From NCBI RefSeq assembly GCF_030819175.1, contig NZ_JAUTBJ010000002.1, forward strand, positions 816,001 through 880,000: 64,000 nucleotides of DNA, read 5' to 3'. The DNA is from Sphingomonas sp. SORGH_AS_0879 (lineage in GTDB: Bacteria > Pseudomonadota > Alphaproteobacteria > Sphingomonadales > Sphingomonadaceae). A program made the translations under genes and the position numbers. This document shows, one piece after another, positions 25,355-34,311 of this stretch. The notes beneath the pieces are model-generated. The model saw only the letters and a program-made list of their open reading frames with translations. It was not told where the DNA came from and made no database searches. How positions within the stretch are numbered: position 1 is the first letter of the stretch; every line of letters starts with the position of its first letter.

Positions 25355-26152
25355 ATGACCATGCTGACCCTGAACGACGGCCGGTCCATGCCCCGAATGG
25401 GGCTGGGCACCTATCAGATTCCCGATTCGCAGGTCGCGCTGGTGGTGCGGCGCGGGCTGGATACCGGATACGGGCTGGTCGACACCGCCGCCATCTATGG
25501 CAATGAGCGGGGAGTGGGCGACGGTCTGCGCGACGCCGATGTCTTCCTGACCACCAAGCTGTGGAACGACCGCCACCGTGATGCCGAAGCGGCGCTGGAC
25601 GAGAGCCTGGCGCTGTTGGGCGTCGAGGCGGTAGACCTGTATCTGATCCACTGGCCGGTGCCTGCCGAGGACGCCTATGTCGAGGCGTGGCGGAGCCTGA
25701 TCGGCTTGCGCGAGGTGGGCAAGGCGACGTCGATCGGCGTATCGAACTTTCTCCCCGAGCATCTCGACCGGATCATCGAGGCGACGGGCGTGGCGCCCGC
25801 CGTCAACCAGATCGAACTCCACCCCCGTTTCCAGCAGCGCGAGGCGCGCGCCTATCACGAGGCCAAGGGCATCGTCACCCAAAGCTGGAGCCCGTTGGGG
25901 CGGGGTGGCGATCTGCTGCAACTCCCCGAGATCGTTCGGATCGCGGAGAAGCATGGCCGTTCGACGGCGCAGGTGGTGCTCGCCTGGCATCTGGCGCATG
26001 GCCTGTCGGTGATCCCTAAAGCGGCGGATGCGGCGCACATGGCGGACAATTTCGCGGCGAGCGAACTGACGCTGGACGACGAGGATATCGCCGCGATCGA
26101 TGCGCTGGACGATGCGGACGGGCGCATCGGGCCTGATCCCAGGGAAATGTAA
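25355..26152 (+). CDS. Aldo/keto reductase
   Basis: 265 residues, (beta/alpha)8 NADPH-dependent oxidoreductase. The tetrad is visible: Asp in DTAAIYGNE, Tyr in the same motif, Lys in TTKLWNDRH and His in LIHWPVP. IGVSNFLPEHL and VNQIELHPRFQQ are typical of the 2,5-diketo-D-gluconate reductase (DkgA-like) subgroup, and the C-terminal VIPKAADAAHMADNF binds the cofactor phosphate. It likely detoxifies small aldehydes or ketones. ATG 25355 is 75 bases from the divergent DedA start. Confidence 0.92.
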   Translation: MTMLTLNDGRSMPRMGLGTYQIPDSQVALVVRRGLDTGYGLVDTAAIYGNERGVGDGLRDADVFLTTKLWNDRHRDAEAALDESLALLGVEAVDLYLIHWPVPAEDAYVEAWRSLIGLREVGKATSIGVSNFLPEHLDRIIEATGVAPAVNQIELHPRFQQREARAYHEAKGIVTQSWSPLGRGGDLLQLPEIVRIAEKHGRSTAQVVLAWHLAHGLSVIPKAADAAHMADNFAASELTLDDEDIAAIDALDDADGRIGPDPREM

Positions 26153-26158
26153 GGGCGC

Positions 26159-27166
26159 TCAGGCCCCCCGCAAATATCCGGTCCGCTCCACGAAGCCGCG
26201 AATGGCGGACGCATCGTCATAGGGCAGCTCGATCAGCGTCCTGATCGCCGCCCGCTTATCCTTCGCGGCGTCATAATGGCGGCGCGCGATCCGATAGCCG
26301 ACGAAATAGCCCAAGTCGCTGACACCGAAGGGATTGGCGGCGCTGTTCCACAGCCAGTTGTCGTAATCGTTGCCGCCCATCTCGATCACGAAACGCGCCT
26401 TGATCGCCGCCTCGTGCGATGGGCCATATCTATAGACCGGCAGGGCGGGCTTGCGACCGGTGATCAGTTCGGCGACCAGTTCCGCCACGCCTTCGCGCAG
26501 CGATTGCTGGAGCAAATTACCCTGCGTCTCCTGCTGCTGCGTATGGACATATTCGTGGATATTGTTCTGCGCATTGTTGGCGAAGGGGCGCGATCGGAAA
26601 AATGTGCCCAGCCGGGTCCGCAGCGGCTCGGGCAGTTCGGATACGTCGACGCTTTCATCCCCCAGCCCCAGTTCCGCGCCGATCAGCACCTTGTCGCCGA
26701 CCGTCGTGCCGCCGGTGCGCAGCACTCCGATGGCATAAGTGATGGTGGCGGGGCGGAGTTGGGGATAGAGGCGGCGGAACCGCTCCACATCGCCATTCAG
26801 TGTCGTCGTGGCGTCGGCCGACCGTGCGGTCAGGGGACGGACCGAGGCCCAGAATTTGGGCCATTTGGCGATGGCGTCGACATATTCCTGCGCCGTGTAG
26901 CGTCGCGCCGCCATCAGCGCGTGAAGGCCGGGTGTGCCTGGATCGACGTAGAGCGTCTGGATCAGCCGCAGCCGATCGGCGGGAGTGGCGGCGTTGATCG
27001 CATCGAATGCGCGCCAGAAACGGGCGATATCCGTATCGACCACCGGTGTCGTCCGAACGGAGGATCGCACTATCGAAGGCGGCTTCTGCTGCGCTCGAGC
27101 GGGCGTGGCGAATAGGACCAGAAGTCCCGTCAGGACCATGCCGGTCCATCGAAAGTCCATCGCCAT
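26159..27166 (-). CDS. Secreted HExxH putative zinc metallopeptidase
   Basis: 335 residues with a signal peptide (residues 1-25, LLVLFATPARAQ). A HEYVH motif at 204-208 sits in NNAQNNIHEYVHTQQ, followed about 20 residues later by LREGVAELVAEL, whose Glu is a candidate third zinc ligand. This is the arrangement of gluzincin-type peptidases such as the predicted Zn-dependent DUF2268 group. The C-terminal part (GYFVGYRIARRHYD) resembles those proteins as well. A periplasmic or outer-membrane protease is likely; substrate unknown. ATG 27166. Confidence 0.75.
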   Translation of the reverse strand: MAMDFRWTGMVLTGLLVLFATPARAQQKPPSIVRSSVRTTPVVDTDIARFWRAFDAINAATPADRLRLIQTLYVDPGTPGLHALMAARRYTAQEYVDAIAKWPKFWASVRPLTARSADATTTLNGDVERFRRLYPQLRPATITYAIGVLRTGGTTVGDKVLIGAELGLGDESVDVSELPEPLRTRLGTFFRSRPFANNAQNNIHEYVHTQQQETQGNLLQQSLREGVAELVAELITGRKPALPVYRYGPSHEAAIKARFVIEMGGNDYDNWLWNSAANPFGVSDLGYFVGYRIARRHYDAAKDKRAAIRTLIELPYDDASAIRGFVERTGYLRGA

Positions 27167-27235
27167 GTTTCCACCCCCGTCATTCCGCTTATGTCACGGT
27201 CTGGACGAAAATGGGGCCATATCCAAGCCGTGTCG

Positions 27236-28633
27236 TTAGCCCAAAGCTTCCGCCGCCAGCTTCAAATCCTCGACGAACCGCGCATATTCCACCTTCTTCG
27301 CCTCCGGATCGGGCAGGCGGAGCAGATAGCTTGGGTGCACGGTAATAAAGGCCATGCCGCCATCGGGCAGGGTCAACGCTTTGCCCCGCGCGTGCGCGAT
27401 GGTCATCACCTTGCCGAACAGCGAGCGCGCCGCCGTCGCGCCCAGCGCCACCGTCACCTGCGGCTGGACCAGCAGCCGTTCCTGCTCCACCCACCAGCGA
27501 CAGGCCTGGATCTCGCCCGCATTGGGGGAACTGTGGATGCGGCGCTTGCCGCGCGGCTCGAACTTGAAATGCTTGACCGCGTTGGTGACATAGGCCCGCG
27601 CGCGGTCGATCCCGGCCTCCGCCACCGCGCGGTCGAAGACCTGGCCGGCGGGCCCGACAAAGGGATGGCCCGCCAGATCCTCCTGATCGCCAGGCTGCTC
27701 GCCGACGAACATCAGCGGCGCGTCGACCGGGCCTTCGCCGAACACCGTCTGGGTGGCGGGCGCGTGGAGCGGGCAGCGGGTGCAGCCCATCGCCTCGTCC
27801 CGCAACGCCGCCCAGGCGCCTTGCGCATTGCCGCCGCGGCCCGTCCGCACATCCGTTCTGGCGGTGTCGATCATGCCCGTCTCCCGCGCCTGCGCTCCTG
27901 CGATCAGTGCTGAGACCAACGCGGTTTCCGGCATGTTTTTCCAGTATTTGCGCGGCATCTCCTTGAGCATCGCGCCGATCTTCACGCGCGCGGGGTTGAA
28001 GATGCTGGCATAATAGGTCTTCCACACCGCCTCGGTCGGATCGCCCTCCGGCGCGTCCGCCCGGGTCGCGCCGGGGCCCTCGGACAGCGTCTTGCCGTCC
28101 CAGTGCAGCGACACCTCGGGCGTCAGGATCGACCAGCGCATCGTGGTGAAGCGGTTGACGAAAAAGGCCGCATTGGCGCGCACGATATGATGTTCGGGCT
28201 CGAACCAGGCGACATAGCGTAAGCCCTCGTCATCCTCGGTTTCGCGAAAACGGAGAAAGGCACGCATCTTGTGGATGTCGCGTCGCACCGCCTTGGCCAG
28301 TCGATCGAGCCGGCGGACCAGTGGGTCGGCCTGATCCTCGATCAATCTGGGCTGGCGGCGCAACCGGTCGAGCGCGGTGTGGAGCAGCGCGAAACGCTGC
28401 GGGTCGTCGGACAGGATGACGCTGCGCGCGAGGTCGAGGAAACCGCGCGACACGGAGAAGCGCGGGGCGTCTGTGGCCGGGGCCTTTTCCGCCACCGCGC
28501 CGAACAGGTCGCCGGCCTGTTCGCCGACCTGCCACACCACCTGATCGGGCGGCACGCTGTCGGCGATCAGCCCCCGTGCGGCGTCGCGCCAGGCGTCGAA
28601 GTCGTCGGGGGCGGGGAGGGTGACGATTCGCAT
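27236..28633 (-). CDS. DUF4130 - UdgX fusion, uracil-DNA glycosylase family
   Basis: 465 residues in two parts. Residues 1-240 are the DUF4130 / TIGR03915-type domain (RFETEDDEG-like centre, FEPEHHIVRANAAFFVNRF), associated with putative DNA repair. Residues 270-465 are a family-4/UdgX uracil-DNA glycosylase: Cys for a 4Fe-4S cluster (MGCTRCPLH), GEQPGDQED at about 311-319, VTNAVKHFKFEPRG, KRRIH at 363-367 and HPSYLLRL near 433. The KRRIH loop is the UdgX hallmark whose His bonds covalently to the abasic site after uracil removal. It likely acts with the radical SAM protein encoded at 29364-30608. Confidence 0.9.
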   Translation of the reverse strand: MRIVTLPAPDDFDAWRDAARGLIADSVPPDQVVWQVGEQAGDLFGAVAEKAPATDAPRFSVSRGFLDLARSVILSDDPQRFALLHTALDRLRRQPRLIEDQADPLVRRLDRLAKAVRRDIHKMRAFLRFRETEDDEGLRYVAWFEPEHHIVRANAAFFVNRFTTMRWSILTPEVSLHWDGKTLSEGPGATRADAPEGDPTEAVWKTYYASIFNPARVKIGAMLKEMPRKYWKNMPETALVSALIAGAQARETGMIDTARTDVRTGRGGNAQGAWAALRDEAMGCTRCPLHAPATQTVFGEGPVDAPLMFVGEQPGDQEDLAGHPFVGPAGQVFDRAVAEAGIDRARAYVTNAVKHFKFEPRGKRRIHSSPNAGEIQACRWWVEQERLLVQPQVTVALGATAARSLFGKVMTIAHARGKALTLPDGGMAFITVHPSYLLRLPDPEAKKVEYARFVEDLKLAAEALG

Positions 28634-28668
28634 GGGTTAGTGGCGGTGAGCGGCAATCGCCCACCGAT

Positions 28669-28792
28669 CCTCCCCGGTACGGGGAGGTGGCAGGCCGCAG
28701 GCCTGACGGAGGGGGGGCTCCCCATAGGTCGTCCTTTGCGGCTCTCCCCCTCCACCATGCTTTGCATGGTTCCCCTCCCCGTGCCGGGGAGG
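28669..28792. repeat. Family-1 palindromic repeat, complete
   Basis: Opens CCTCCCCGGTACGGGGAGG, then TGGCAGGCCGCAGGCCTGA and CGGAGGGGG, a variable middle, then CCCCCTCCACCATGCTTTGC and closing CCTCCCCGTGCCGGGGAGG. It is the inverse orientation of the copy at 46479-46600. It lies between the hemerythrin and UdgX genes. Confidence 0.85.
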
Positions 28793-28809
28793 ATCAAGGT
28801 CATCGGATA

Positions 28810-29295
28810 TCAATCGCGATCGTCCCCGCCGGGCGGGTTGGCCTTGGCCTCCTTCGCCTCGATGGGTTTGCGCGTCTCATAGATTTCGGCGAGCTTCTGT
28901 TCGGTCGCGTCGTCGAGTTCCTTTTCGGCGGCGGGGAACATCTCTTCCTCCTCCTCGTCGATATGATGCTCATAGCGATGACGCATGTGGAAGAATTTCG
29001 ATTCCCATTCGTCCGAGGCGAAGTCGAGGTCCATCATCTCGCCCAGCAGATCGTCGATCTCCTTATGCTCGGACACCGAATGGCGGGCGTCGTCGCGCAG
29101 TTCGGGTTCGCCCAGCATCGTGGCGTAGAGCGATTCCTCCTCGGCGGCGGCGTGGCTCTGGATCTCGATGCGGAACGCCTCGAACAGCTTCTTGCGCTTG
29201 GCCCCGTCGCCCTTGAGTTCGGCGAGTTGTTTCAGCATCTCGCGCTGCTTGTCGTGATCGCGCTTCAGATCGGCATAAATGTCGGCGGTCGCCAT
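28810..29295 (-). CDS. Hemerythrin domain-containing protein
   Basis: 161 residues with a HHE-type four-helix domain (residues 1-135). Candidate iron ligands are His in LKRDHDKQRE, HAAAEEESLY, SVSEHKEIDDL and RHRYEHHIDEEEEEMFPAAE; the tail is charged (EAKEAKANPPGGDD). Such proteins bind O2, NO or iron and often belong to stress regulons. AGGAGAT precedes ATG 29295. It sits between the two members of the DNA-repair pair on the same strand and has an EcfG-like promoter candidate at 29320-29344. Confidence 0.9.
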   Translation of the reverse strand: MATADIYADLKRDHDKQREMLKQLAELKGDGAKRKKLFEAFRIEIQSHAAAEEESLYATMLGEPELRDDARHSVSEHKEIDDLLGEMMDLDFASDEWESKFFHMRHRYEHHIDEEEEEMFPAAEKELDDATEQKLAEIYETRKPIEAKEAKANPPGGDDRD

Positions 29296-29319
29296 CGCAC
29301 TATCTCCTTCGCGAAGCCC

Positions 29320-29344
29320 AACGGCGAAGCGCGGTGCTCGTTTC
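29320..29344 (-). promoter_or_regulatory. Possible EcfG-type promoter of the hemerythrin gene
   Basis: On the minus strand GAAAC (29344-29340), 16 bases, then CGTT (29323-29320), 24 bases before the ATG. It resembles GGAAC-N16/17-CGTT, as at 6203 and 35008. Confidence 0.4.
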
Positions 29345-29363
29345 ACCCGCGAATCACTCTCAC

Positions 29364-30608
29364 TCAGGCGAAGAGTTCGAGTTGCGTGTCCTTCGGTTTG
29401 ACCAGCGGTTTCAGGTCCGCCCGCTCGGCCAGCGCGACCGGCCGCCAGTCCTCCGCGATCAGGAAAGGGCGCAGCTTGGCGATCGACACGGTCAGCCGTC
29501 CCACATCCTCCAGCCGCAGCCGCCGCCATTTGCGGCTGGCGATGATCCGGTCCACCGCCTTCACCCCCAGGCCGGGCACGCGCAGCAGCATCTCGCGCGG
29601 GGCGCGGTTCACATCGACCGGGAAATGCTGCCGGAATTTCAGCGCCCAGGCGAGCTTGGGATCGATGTCGAGCGGCAGCATCCCCGTCGCCTCATCGGCG
29701 GCGGCGGCGACTTCGCGCGGTTGATAATCGTAGAAGCGCATCAGCCAGTCGGACTGATACAGCCGATGCTCGCGCATCAGCGGCGGGCGTTGCAGCGGCA
29801 GCACGGCCGAGGCGTCGGGGATCGGGCTGAACGCCGAATAATAGACGCGGCGAAGGCGGAAGCGGTCATAGAGCGTCGCCGCGCGTCCGACGATATCGCG
29901 GTCGGTCGCGGCGTCGGCGCCGACGATCATCTGGGTCGACTGGCCTGCGGGGGCGAAGCCGGGGGCGGATTTGTACTTCTTGGCAGCATCCTGCCGGTCG
30001 TCGATCGCGGTCTTCACCTCGGCCATCGCGCCTTCGATCCGGGCCGCATCCTTTTCGGGAGCGAGCCGCTTCAACCCGCCGACCGTCGGCAGTTCGACAT
30101 TGATCGACACGCGGTCGGCATGAACCCCGGCCAGCCGGACCAGTTCGGGATCGGCGTCGGGGATGGTCTTCAGATGGATATAGCCGCGAAAGCCATGATC
30201 CTCGCGCAAGCTTCGCGCCACCTCGACGATCTGCTCCATCGTGTAGTTGGAGGACTTGATGATACCCGAGGAGAGGAACAGACCCTCGATATAATTGCGC
30301 CGGTAAAAGGCGAGGGTGAGGTTCACCACCTCGTGCGCGGTGAAGCGCGCGCGGCGGACGTTGGAGGATTTGCGGTTGATGCAATAATGGCAGTCGAAGA
30401 TGCAGCTGTTGGTGAGCAATATCTTCAAGAGCGAGATGCAGCGGCCGTCGGGCGCATAGGCGTGGCAAATGCCCATCCCCTCGGTCGAACCGATCCCCTT
30501 GCCATCGCGGCTGTCGCGTTTCGACGTGCCCGAGGACGCGCAGGAGGCGTCATATTTGGCGGCGTCCGCAAGGATCGCCAGCTTCTCACGAGTGTCGAGT
30601 TGCGCCAT
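29364..30608 (-). CDS. Putative DNA modification/repair radical SAM protein with HhH
   Basis: About 414 residues from ATG 30608 (MAQLDTREKLAILADAAKYD); an upstream start at 30662 would add 18. The radical SAM cluster motif CIFDCHYC (CxxxCxxC) is followed by NRKSSNVRRARF, and the barrel contains LFLSSGI and INVELPT. The C-terminus has a helix-hairpin-helix (LLRVPGLGVKAVDRIIASRKW) for DNA binding. This is the TIGR03916-type partner of DUF4130 proteins; the DUF4130-UdgX fusion is encoded two genes downstream. The reaction is not known. Confidence 0.92.
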   Translation of the reverse strand: MAQLDTREKLAILADAAKYDASCASSGTSKRDSRDGKGIGSTEGMGICHAYAPDGRCISLLKILLTNSCIFDCHYCINRKSSNVRRARFTAHEVVNLTLAFYRRNYIEGLFLSSGIIKSSNYTMEQIVEVARSLREDHGFRGYIHLKTIPDADPELVRLAGVHADRVSINVELPTVGGLKRLAPEKDAARIEGAMAEVKTAIDDRQDAAKKYKSAPGFAPAGQSTQMIVGADAATDRDIVGRAATLYDRFRLRRVYYSAFSPIPDASAVLPLQRPPLMREHRLYQSDWLMRFYDYQPREVAAAADEATGMLPLDIDPKLAWALKFRQHFPVDVNRAPREMLLRVPGLGVKAVDRIIASRKWRRLRLEDVGRLTVSIAKLRPFLIAEDWRPVALAERADLKPLVKPKDTQLELFA

Positions 30609-30715
30609 TTGTTCGATATACGTTCTCACGGGGCGCGGAACAAGGCGCAGGCCGCCGGTCATCGTTCGTACAGCCCGGCTGGTCCACGCATAGGGCGCAT
30701 GGAGGGAGTTGGACG

Positions 30716-31429
30716 ATGCGGAAGGTGATGATCGCGCTGGCGCTGTTGGGTATGGCCGGACCGGTGACGGCGCAGGTCGCGACGATCCGGACGAAGACGG
30801 CGGATTATGAGTTCACCTATCGCTATCCCGCCGCCGTGGCCCGGATTCCGGCCCTGAAGCGCGGACTCGACGCCGAGGCCACCACCATTCGCCGGAACAC
30901 CGCGCGTGATGCGGCGTCGGATCGGCGCGAGGCCAAGGCGTCCGGTTTCCCCTTCCGCCCCTATTCCTATGAAAAGACTTGGAAGCTGGTGACGGAGACG
31001 CCCCGGTTCCTCAGCCTGTCGAGCGACAGCTACAACTATACCGGCGGCGCGCATGGGCAGCCCGCCTCTTCGGCGCTGCTCTGGGACAAGGCGGCGGGGC
31101 GGCGGCTGGAGACCCAATCGGTCTTCGTCTCGTCGGCCGCGCTGCAAGCCGCGACCCGCACCGATTACTGCGCCCGGCTGAAGGCCGAACAGATGCGGCG
31201 CAACCAGGGGGATCTGTCGTCGATGAACGCCTGCCCGCCGCTCAAGGACCTGACCCTGCTGCTGGGATCGCGCAATGGCCGGGCGATCGACCGGATCGGC
31301 CTGATCGCCGACCCTTATGTCGCGGGCTCCTATGCCGAGGGGAGCTATGAGGTGACGCTGCCGGTGACGCGGGCGATCCTGGCGGCGGTGAAGCCCGCCT
31401 ATCGCGCGGGCTTTGCGCCGGGGCGGTGA
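30716..31429 (+). CDS. Secreted DUF4163/DUF3298 domain protein
   Basis: 237 residues with a signal peptide (residues 1-20, cut near VTAQVA). The mature protein shows the PdaC/RsiV-like pattern: FTYRYPAAVARIPAL at the start of DUF4163, SLSSDSYNYTGGAHGQP (the conserved GGAHG turn), then a DUF3298 part ending YEVTLPVTRAILAAVKP. Relatives act at the cell wall (deacetylase or lysozyme-sensing modules), but the active residues needed for deacetylation are not part of this domain. Divergent from the radical SAM gene; stop overlaps the possible start region of the GNAT gene. Confidence 0.8.
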   Translation: MRKVMIALALLGMAGPVTAQVATIRTKTADYEFTYRYPAAVARIPALKRGLDAEATTIRRNTARDAASDRREAKASGFPFRPYSYEKTWKLVTETPRFLSLSSDSYNYTGGAHGQPASSALLWDKAAGRRLETQSVFVSSAALQAATRTDYCARLKAEQMRRNQGDLSSMNACPPLKDLTLLLGSRNGRAIDRIGLIADPYVAGSYAEGSYEVTLPVTRAILAAVKPAYRAGFAPGR

Positions 31430-31494
31430 ACCCGGCGGCCTTGCCACCCGCCGCGATCGCGATACGGTTGCGGGGTGGTGGCAAGGAGGACCCG

Positions 31495-31956
31495 GTGGAA
31501 ATCAGACAGGACGACCCGAACGCACCCTATGTCGTCGATCTGCTGGCGCTGCACTTACGCGAATTGCAGGGGGCGATGGAGGGATATGCCTTCGCGCTGG
31601 ACGCATCGGGCCTGTCGGCGCCGACGGTGACCTTCTGGACGGCGTGGGAGGGGGAGGCGCTGCTCGGCTTCGGCGCGCTGAAGCAACTCGACCCGCGCCA
31701 TGGCGAGGTGAAGTCGATGCGCGCCGCACCGGAGGCGCGTGGGAAGGGCGTGGGACGCGCGATGCTCACTCATATCATCGGCGAGGCTCGGGCGCGGGGC
31801 TATGACCGCCTCAGCCTGGAAACCGGAACCGCGCCGCTCCATGCGCCCGCCGTCTCGCTGTATCGCAGCGCGGGGTTCGTGCCGTGCGAGGCGTTCGCGG
31901 ACTATGCGCCCAGCCCGCATAACCAGTTTTTCGCGCTCGATCTGCGGGCGCGCTGA
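31495..31956 (+). CDS. GNAT family N-acetyltransferase
   Basis: 153 residues. The acetyl-CoA motif A reads RAAPEARGKGVGRAMLTHII (R/QxxGxG/A), preceded by strand GEVKSM, and the C-terminal LYRSAGFVPCEAF is typical. It transfers acetyl groups to an amine of unknown identity; the overall pattern resembles the YsnE/PA4866-like subgroup. GTG 31495 was preferred because AAGGAGGA lies just upstream; a GTG at 31426 overlapping the previous stop would add 23 poorly conserved residues. Confidence 0.85.
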   Translation: MEIRQDDPNAPYVVDLLALHLRELQGAMEGYAFALDASGLSAPTVTFWTAWEGEALLGFGALKQLDPRHGEVKSMRAAPEARGKGVGRAMLTHIIGEARARGYDRLSLETGTAPLHAPAVSLYRSAGFVPCEAFADYAPSPHNQFFALDLRAR

Positions 31957-31969
31957 CAGGGAGAGCGGG

Positions 31970-32392
31970 ATGAGCGACATGGTGTCGGGAAACTGCCATT
32001 GCGGGGCGGTCCGATTCGAGGCGAGGCTGACCGCCGGGTTCGACACGGTCCGACGCTGTACCTGTTCCTATTGCCGGATGCGCGGAGCGGTCGTCGTCTC
32101 CGCCGAAATGGGCGGCGTCACCATCCTTCAGGGGGCGGACAGGCTGACCAGCTATCGGTTCAACACGCGGCAAGCGGAGCATTTCTTCTGCTCGGTGTGC
32201 GGCATCTATACCCATCATCAGCGGCGATCGAATCCCGATCAATATGGCGTCAACGTTGCCTGTCTGGAGGGGGTATCGCCCTTCGACTTCGCCGAGGTTC
32301 CGGTCAATGACGGGGTGAACCACCCCAGCGACACTCACCAACCGGCGCGGCTGGCCGGGGTGCTTCGCTTCGTCCGGGACAAACCCGCATAG
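31970..32392 (+). CDS. GFA family protein (CENP-V/GFA domain)
   Basis: 140 residues with the Mss4-like zinc fold of the GFA family. Zinc ligands: CHCG at about residues 9-12, CTCSYC at about 31-36 and CSVCG near 74-78. Family members were named after glutathione-dependent formaldehyde-activating enzyme, but most have unproven activity. It starts 13 bases after the GNAT gene with GGGAGAGCGGG upstream of ATG 31970, so the two are probably cotranscribed. Confidence 0.9.
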   Translation: MSDMVSGNCHCGAVRFEARLTAGFDTVRRCTCSYCRMRGAVVVSAEMGGVTILQGADRLTSYRFNTRQAEHFFCSVCGIYTHHQRRSNPDQYGVNVACLEGVSPFDFAEVPVNDGVNHPSDTHQPARLAGVLRFVRDKPA

Positions 32393-32462
32393 GGGTGGCG
32401 GGCTTGTGAGGAGGAGATGCGGCTGAACGAGGTGGCCGTATGACATGGAATCGACCTGAGCC

Positions 32463-32566
32463 GAGCCCCTCCCCTTCAGGGGAGGGGTTGGGGTGGGGCA
32501 TCACCCCCGGGCCCCTGCGTTTGTGGAAGCGCCCCACCCCCGGCCCCTCCCCTGAAGGGGAGGGGT
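32463..32566. repeat. Family-1 palindromic repeat, inverted arms
   Basis: CCCCTCCCCTTCAGGGGAGG at the left is mirrored by CCTCCCCTGAAGGGGAGGGG at the right, with GGGGTGGGGC and GCCCCACCCC as inner arms. With the family-4 pair below, it accounts for the 383-base gap between the GFA and UVR genes, where I see no gene. Confidence 0.8.
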
Positions 32567-32615
32567 GGATCAACCTGATGTCATCCCGCTCTAAGCGAAG
32601 CCGCCAACCTTTTTG

Positions 32616-32750
32616 CGCGCAGAGGCGCGGAGGACGCAGAGAAAATATGATCCTGCGGTAGCGGGCCTCACGGAATCATCGGGGGGCAAAAGTGGACTGG
32701 TGTCCGCCTCGGGCACGACAACTCTGCGTCCTCCGCGCCTCCGCGCGAAC
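32616..32750. repeat. Family-4 inverted repeat pair
   Basis: GAGGCGCGGAGGACGCAGAG (32622-32641) is matched by the inverted CTCTGCGTCCTCCGCGCCTC (32722-32741), separated by 80 bases. The same arms occur at 10131-10499. Confidence 0.85.
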
Positions 32751-32775
32751 ATATTCTTCGCGTCCCGCTCCAACT

Positions 32776-33048
32776 TCAACCCTGACGCCGACCACGCCCT
32801 TTGGTCATCGGGTCGGGTTTCTTGGGCGGTACCCAGCCTTCGGGGCGCTCTGGCCGGGACTGGCTGGTGCCCAGACCCATTGCGCCGGGTTGTTGTCGGG
32901 TCAGGCCGCTGGTGTCGACCGCCATATCCTCCGCCCCGCCGCGCAACAGGTTGATCTGGTCGCGCAGCACCCGCGCTTCCTCGAAGTCGAGGCGTTCGGC
33001 GGCGGCCTCCATCCGGTGGCGCAGTTCTTCGATAGTCGGACCGGTCAT
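32776..33048 (-). CDS. UvrB/UvrC-motif small protein
   Basis: 90 residues. The first 37 form a UVR helical hairpin (IEELRHRMEAAAERLDFEEA followed by RVLRDQINLLRGG), the module by which UvrB and UvrC contact each other. The rest is Pro/Gly/Arg-rich and probably disordered (WVPPKKPDPMTKGRGRRQG). It might modulate excision repair or another complex; no direct evidence. It is 14 bases downstream of mnmA on the same strand. Confidence 0.8.
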   Translation of the reverse strand: MTGPTIEELRHRMEAAAERLDFEEARVLRDQINLLRGGAEDMAVDTSGLTRQQPGAMGLGTSQSRPERPEGWVPPKKPDPMTKGRGRRQG

Positions 33049-33062
33049 GCCGGAACAACGCT

Positions 33063-34169
33063 TCAGGCGGCGATGCGTGCCGCCTCGGTCTGTGCGATCC
33101 AGCCGCCGCCCAGCACCCGGTCGCCGTCATACAGCACCGCCGCCTGGCCGGGCGACACGCCATATTCGGGCGCTTCGAAGACCAGCCGATCGCCGACCAT
33201 GCGGGCGGGCACGGGCTTCGCCATCGAGCGGACCTTGGCGAAGAGCGGGCCATCGAGCGGACCCAGCACGTTCATGGCCGTAAGCCGCGCCGCCTCGACC
33301 GCCAGCGCGGTGCGCGGGCCGACGACGACGCGCTTCGTGTCGGGCTCCAGCCGGACGACATAGAGCGGCTCGGGGCTGCCCCCGATCTCCAGACCGCGCC
33401 GCTGGCCGACCGTATAGTGGATCAGTCCGCGATGCTCGCCCAGCTTTGCCCCCGTCAGATCGACGATGTCACCGCGCGTATCGGCCTCGGGGCGCAGCTT
33501 GCGGACGAGGCTTGCATAGTCGCCATCGGGGACGAAGCAGATATCCTGGCTGTCGGGCTTGGCCGCGACGCCCAGTCCCAGTTCGGCGGCGATCTCGCGC
33601 ACGCGGGACTTGGGCAGCGCGCCGAGCGGGAAGCGCAGGAAGTCCAACTGCTCCTGCGTCGTCGCGAACAGGAAATAGCTCTGGTCGCGCGCGGGATCGG
33701 CCCCGCGATGCAGTTCCGCGCCCCCTTGGCCCTCGACGCGGCGGACATAATGGCCGGTCGCCAGACAGTCCGCGCCCAGATCGCGGGCGAGCTTCAGCAG
33801 GTCGGTGAACTTCGGGCCCATATTGCACTGGACGCAGGGGATGGGGGTGCGCCCGGCGAGATATTCGTCGGCGAAGCGGTCGACCACCTGGGTCCGGAAA
33901 CTGTCTTCGTGATCGAAGACATAATGCGCGATGCCGAGGCGATCGCACACCGCGCGCGCGTCGCGAATGTCCCGCCCGGCGCAGCACGCCCCCGCGCGGC
34001 CCACCGCCTCGCCATGGTCATAGAGTTGCAGGGTGACGCCGATGGTTTCGGCCCCCGTGGCATGGGCGAGCGCGGCCACGACCGAACTGTCGACGCCGCC
34101 CGACATGGCCACCACGATCCGCCGCGCCCGGGGATCGCCCCCAAGCTGAAAATCCACCATCTGCTCCAT
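33063..34169 (-). CDS. mnmA: tRNA-specific 2-thiouridylase MnmA
   Basis: 368 residues. MnmA thiolates U34 of tRNA-Lys, -Glu and -Gln. The PP-loop SGGVDSSV is at about residues 23-30; the catalytic Cys pair is in [12 protein letters not shown] and [19 protein letters not shown] and [12 protein letters not shown] are family marks. Length is normal. Start at 34169 (MEQMVDFQL); ATG 34160 is an alternative. Confidence 0.97.
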   Translation of the reverse strand: MEQMVDFQLGGDPRARRIVVAMSGGVDSSVVAALAHATGAETIGVTLQLYDHGEAVGRAGACCAGRDIRDARAVCDRLGIAHYVFDHEDSFRTQVVDRFADEYLAGRTPIPCVQCNMGPKFTDLLKLARDLGADCLATGHYVRRVEGQGGAELHRGADPARDQSYFLFATTQEQLDFLRFPLGALPKSRVREIAAELGLGVAAKPDSQDICFVPDGDYASLVRKLRPEADTRGDIVDLTGAKLGEHRGLIHYTVGQRRGLEIGGSPEPLYVVRLEPDTKRVVVGPRTALAVEAARLTAMNVLGPLDGPLFAKVRSMAKPVPARMVGDRLVFEAPEYGVSPGQAAVLYDGDRVLGGGWIAQTEAARIAA

Positions 34170-34311
34170 GCGCGCGCCATACGCCTTTCGCGCGCGGCTT
34201 GCAAAGCGAGCGGCCTGCTTGCGAAGAAAAGCGGAAAATGTCCCCGCCCTTTACCCGACTTTCATATCCGTCCGATAACAGGGTGGTTCACGATCGGGAT
34301 GGATTGCGCTT

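Noticed and set aside
24209..26152. Long plus-strand frame of 647 codons ending with the aldo/keto reductase
   Set aside because: It runs through the glycosyltransferase-like gene out of frame and antisense to dedA; only the part from 25355 is a gene.
28669..28792. Family-1 repeats as ordinary rho-independent terminators
   Set aside because: They lack T-tracts, are about 120 bases with several hairpins and recur with high similarity between unrelated genes. They may still attenuate transcription.
30633..30673. EcfG-like promoter before the DUF4163 gene (GGAAC ... CGTT)
   Set aside because: The spacer is 21 bases, too long for this promoter class.
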